DNA from: JAZKIX01 sp040384645
Lineage (GTDB): Bacteria > Pseudomonadota > Gammaproteobacteria > Burkholderiales > Burkholderiaceae_D
Assembly: GCA_040384645.1 (NCBI GenBank)
Contig: JAZKIX010000109.1
Span: 1-7,047 of the forward strand
Length of the DNA stretch: 7,047 bases
Direction of reading: 5' to 3'
In this document: piece by piece, positions 5,795 to 7,047 of the stretch
How positions within the stretch are numbered: position 1 is the first letter of the stretch
Layout: each line of letters opens with the position of its first letter
Translations under genes and position numbers: made by a program
The notes under the pieces: model-generated
Databases searched by the model: none
Seen by the model: the letters and a program-made list of their open reading frames with translations, nothing else
What the model was told of the DNA's origin: nothing

Positions 5795-6241
5795 CTAGCG
5801 TTCGTCGCGCAAAAGCATTTGAAGGCGATCAAGGTTTTGCTCGTTGCCAGACTCACAAATATGACGCACCGCTGCTGCAACTTCTGGGTCTTCAAATTCC
5901 TGAATCCACAAGATTTCAGTCCCATTCTCTAGAGGATGCAGGAGTACTGAAAGCGTAAAACGCGGTGCGCAAATGTGCTCAATGACGATTTTTTTGCCAG
6001 CGACAAGCTCGCGGAACACGCTTTTGTTTGGGTATTCCTTTCCGTCCGGCCCATGCATGAGGTGGTTCCAGGCGCCACCGTCTTTGAACTCAAAAGTTTG
6101 GAACGTGTTCGTAAAGTCTTTTGGCCCCCACCACTTCGCCAATCGGGCGGGATCAGAAAACGCAGCGTAGATTGCCTCAGCGGCATACGGAATGAATCGC
6201 TGCGTCTGCAAAGTTCCGTTTTTTGGGGTTGACACTTCCAT
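5795..6241 (-). CDS. SRPBCC-family protein, AHSA1-like (activator of Hsp90 homologue type)
   Basis: From ATG 6241 this encodes 148 residues, the usual size for a single AHSA1 domain (START/Bet v1-like fold). Diagnostic segments are YAAEAIYAAFSDPARLAKWW (19-38) with GP at 39-40, then FEFKDGGAWNHLMHGPDG (50-67), and YPNKSVFREL followed by KKIVIEH (70-89). The C-terminal helix (VAAAVRHICESGNEQNLDRL) closes the hydrophobic cavity. Members bind small hydrophobic ligands or act as stress-related proteins; the ligand here cannot be inferred. Start: GGAG (6251-6254, read on the minus strand) lies 9 nt upstream of ATG 6241. The longer starts at 6256 and 6307 would add 5 or 22 residues and lack such a site. 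It is cytoplasmic, with no signal peptide. It lies downstream of the PPOX-type flavoprotein gene on the same strand with a 142-bp gap, so it may have its own promoter. Confidence 0.88.
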   Translation of the reverse strand: MEVSTPKNGTLQTQRFIPYAAEAIYAAFSDPARLAKWWGPKDFTNTFQTFEFKDGGAWNHLMHGPDGKEYPNKSVFRELVAGKKIVIEHICAPRFTLSVLLHPLENGTEILWIQEFEDPEVAAAVRHICESGNEQNLDRLQMLLRDER

Positions 6242-6383
6242 TGCCAGTAACTCCATTTTTGTAAGAATGTGATGATTCTGTGAAATAGCTTTGCTTGGCA
6301 AAACCACAAAAGCGCGACTTAAATGCTATCTAGTGAAGCGAAGCAGGGCGTCCTTTAAACCTATATATCGCAATACATAAGTC
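6242..6383. other. AT-rich 142-bp gap between the two right-end genes
   Basis: No coding region is supported here. On the minus strand, TTGCCA (6296-6301) is a fair -35-like element, but 17 nt further only GAATCA is found as a -10, so no promoter is called. The SRPBCC ribosome site lies at 6251-6254. No terminator-like hairpin with a T-run was found after the flavoprotein gene. Confidence 0.3.
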
Positions 6384-7010
6384 TCAATACAGCTCGTCAA
6401 TATAGGCTTTGTCCAAAAATTTCTGTGTCTTTTGAACCGAGTCTTCACTGGCATCGCCAGCAAATACGGTTGCCATTTGCCTTGCGCCGATGGAATCCAT
6501 TGATGTATCCCAATACTCAGGCTGCCATAGCTTAGACCGAATAAGAGCCTTGCCACAATGCATGAAACATTCTTTCACTTCGACATCAGTACACAGCAGC
6601 GCGGGCTTGCCATTTGCTTGCAATTGGGCAAGTACACCAGGGTCATTGTGCAGCGTTGCGACACCTTTGATGCGTAATGTTTCGCGCTGGTTTGGCACAA
6701 GAAATATCAACCCTATTTCGCCATTGCGCAGTATGTTTCTAAAGCCGAACGTCAGTCTGTTTCCCGGACGGTCAGGAATCAGAAGGTTCCCGTTAATGTC
6801 AATTTTGACGAATCCACATGGATCTCCCTTAGGTGAAACGTCAACCTGCCCTTGAGCGTCAATGGTCGAAATAAAAACCAAAGGAGATTTGCTAATAAAC
6901 TCCTTCATCACGTCGTCAAGCTTGGTTAATATTTTTGCCCTGATATCCATCGGCACACCGATGACAGACTCAAGTTCACTTTCATTTTTAATGATGTAGT
7001 TATTTTCCAT
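6384..7010 (-). CDS. FMN-dependent PPOX-type flavoprotein (pyridoxamine 5'-phosphate oxidase-like, MSMEG_1061-like)
   Basis: A 208-residue protein with the split-barrel FMN-binding fold. Recognisable parts are SPLVFISTIDAQGQVDVSPK (42-61) with GDP at 62-64, LLIPDRPGNRLTFGFRNIL (76-94), GEIGLIFLVPNQRETLRIKG (97-116) and a late HCGKALIRSKLWQPEYW (151-167). The first strand pair plus the D-R-P-G-N-R-x-x-x-x-x-x-N-I-L segment is characteristic of the PPOX subgroup annotated MSMEG_1061 / DR2398 family, about 200 residues long, so this looks full length. It should bind FMN and perform a redox reaction in the cytoplasm; the natural substrate of the subgroup is not established, and it should not be called PdxH. 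The start at 7010 is preceded by GGAGG (7023-7027 on the minus strand, 12 nt away) and a closer run of Gs (7015-7019). Only 37 bp upstream are visible; they are AT-rich and may hold the promoter. The gene is more AT-rich than those to its left. Confidence 0.87.
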   Translation of the reverse strand: MENNYIIKNESELESVIGVPMDIRAKILTKLDDVMKEFISKSPLVFISTIDAQGQVDVSPKGDPCGFVKIDINGNLLIPDRPGNRLTFGFRNILRNGEIGLIFLVPNQRETLRIKGVATLHNDPGVLAQLQANGKPALLCTDVEVKECFMHCGKALIRSKLWQPEYWDTSMDSIGARQMATVFAGDASEDSVQKTQKFLDKAYIDELY

Positions 7011-7047
7011 AAGCCCCCGCTTCCTCCATTTTTATATTTAAATAGAA

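Noticed and set aside
6257..6307. Longer SRPBCC protein starting at 6307
   Set aside because: The extra residues are not part of the AHSA1 domain, and the GGAG at 6251-6254 is correctly spaced for the start at 6241.

Overview
The window (7,047 bp, moderately GC-rich, compact genes on both strands) reads as bacterial chromosome from a Gram-negative. The most specific clue is a protein ending in an IPTL-CTERM sorting signal, a tail largely known from Beta- and Gammaproteobacteria. With the style of the other proteins, a betaproteobacterium (Burkholderiales/Oxalobacteraceae-like) is my best guess, but it is inference. No RNA genes, mobile elements or CRISPR arrays were seen.

Left part (1-2902, plus strand): the 3' end of a secreted, concanavalin A-like / polysaccharide-lyase-like protein is followed, after a 142-bp gap containing a 9-10 bp stem-loop, by a 742-residue surface protein. 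The latter has a long N-terminal signal region, two autotransporter-associated beta-strand (PATR-type) repeats, about five imperfect 51-54-residue repeats, and a C-terminal IPTL-CTERM tail in place of an autotransporter barrel. It should be an exosortase (XrtH-type) substrate; the exosortase itself is not in the window.

Middle part (3087-4389): a class I SAM-dependent methyltransferase (plus) and a small DxD-type glycosyltransferase-like protein (minus) converge and overlap by 56 bp at their 3' ends. A role in surface glycan synthesis or decoration is plausible but not shown.

Regulator module (4501-5689): a small membrane methyltransferase of the isoprenylcysteine carboxyl methyltransferase (ICMT) type is divergent from a TetR/AcrR-family regulator. 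If the preferred starts are right, their two ATG codons interlock in a single CATG, inside an imperfect 14-bp palindrome that could be an operator.

Right part (5795-7010, minus strand): an AHSA1-type SRPBCC protein and, upstream of it on the same strand, an FMN-dependent PPOX-type flavoprotein. This end is visibly more AT-rich than the rest and may have a separate history.

Most genes belong to known families. The parts most worth a second look are the barrel-less, PATR-containing IPTL-CTERM protein with its leader hairpin, and the interlocked divergent start codons. I do not see convincing evidence for a wholly new system.
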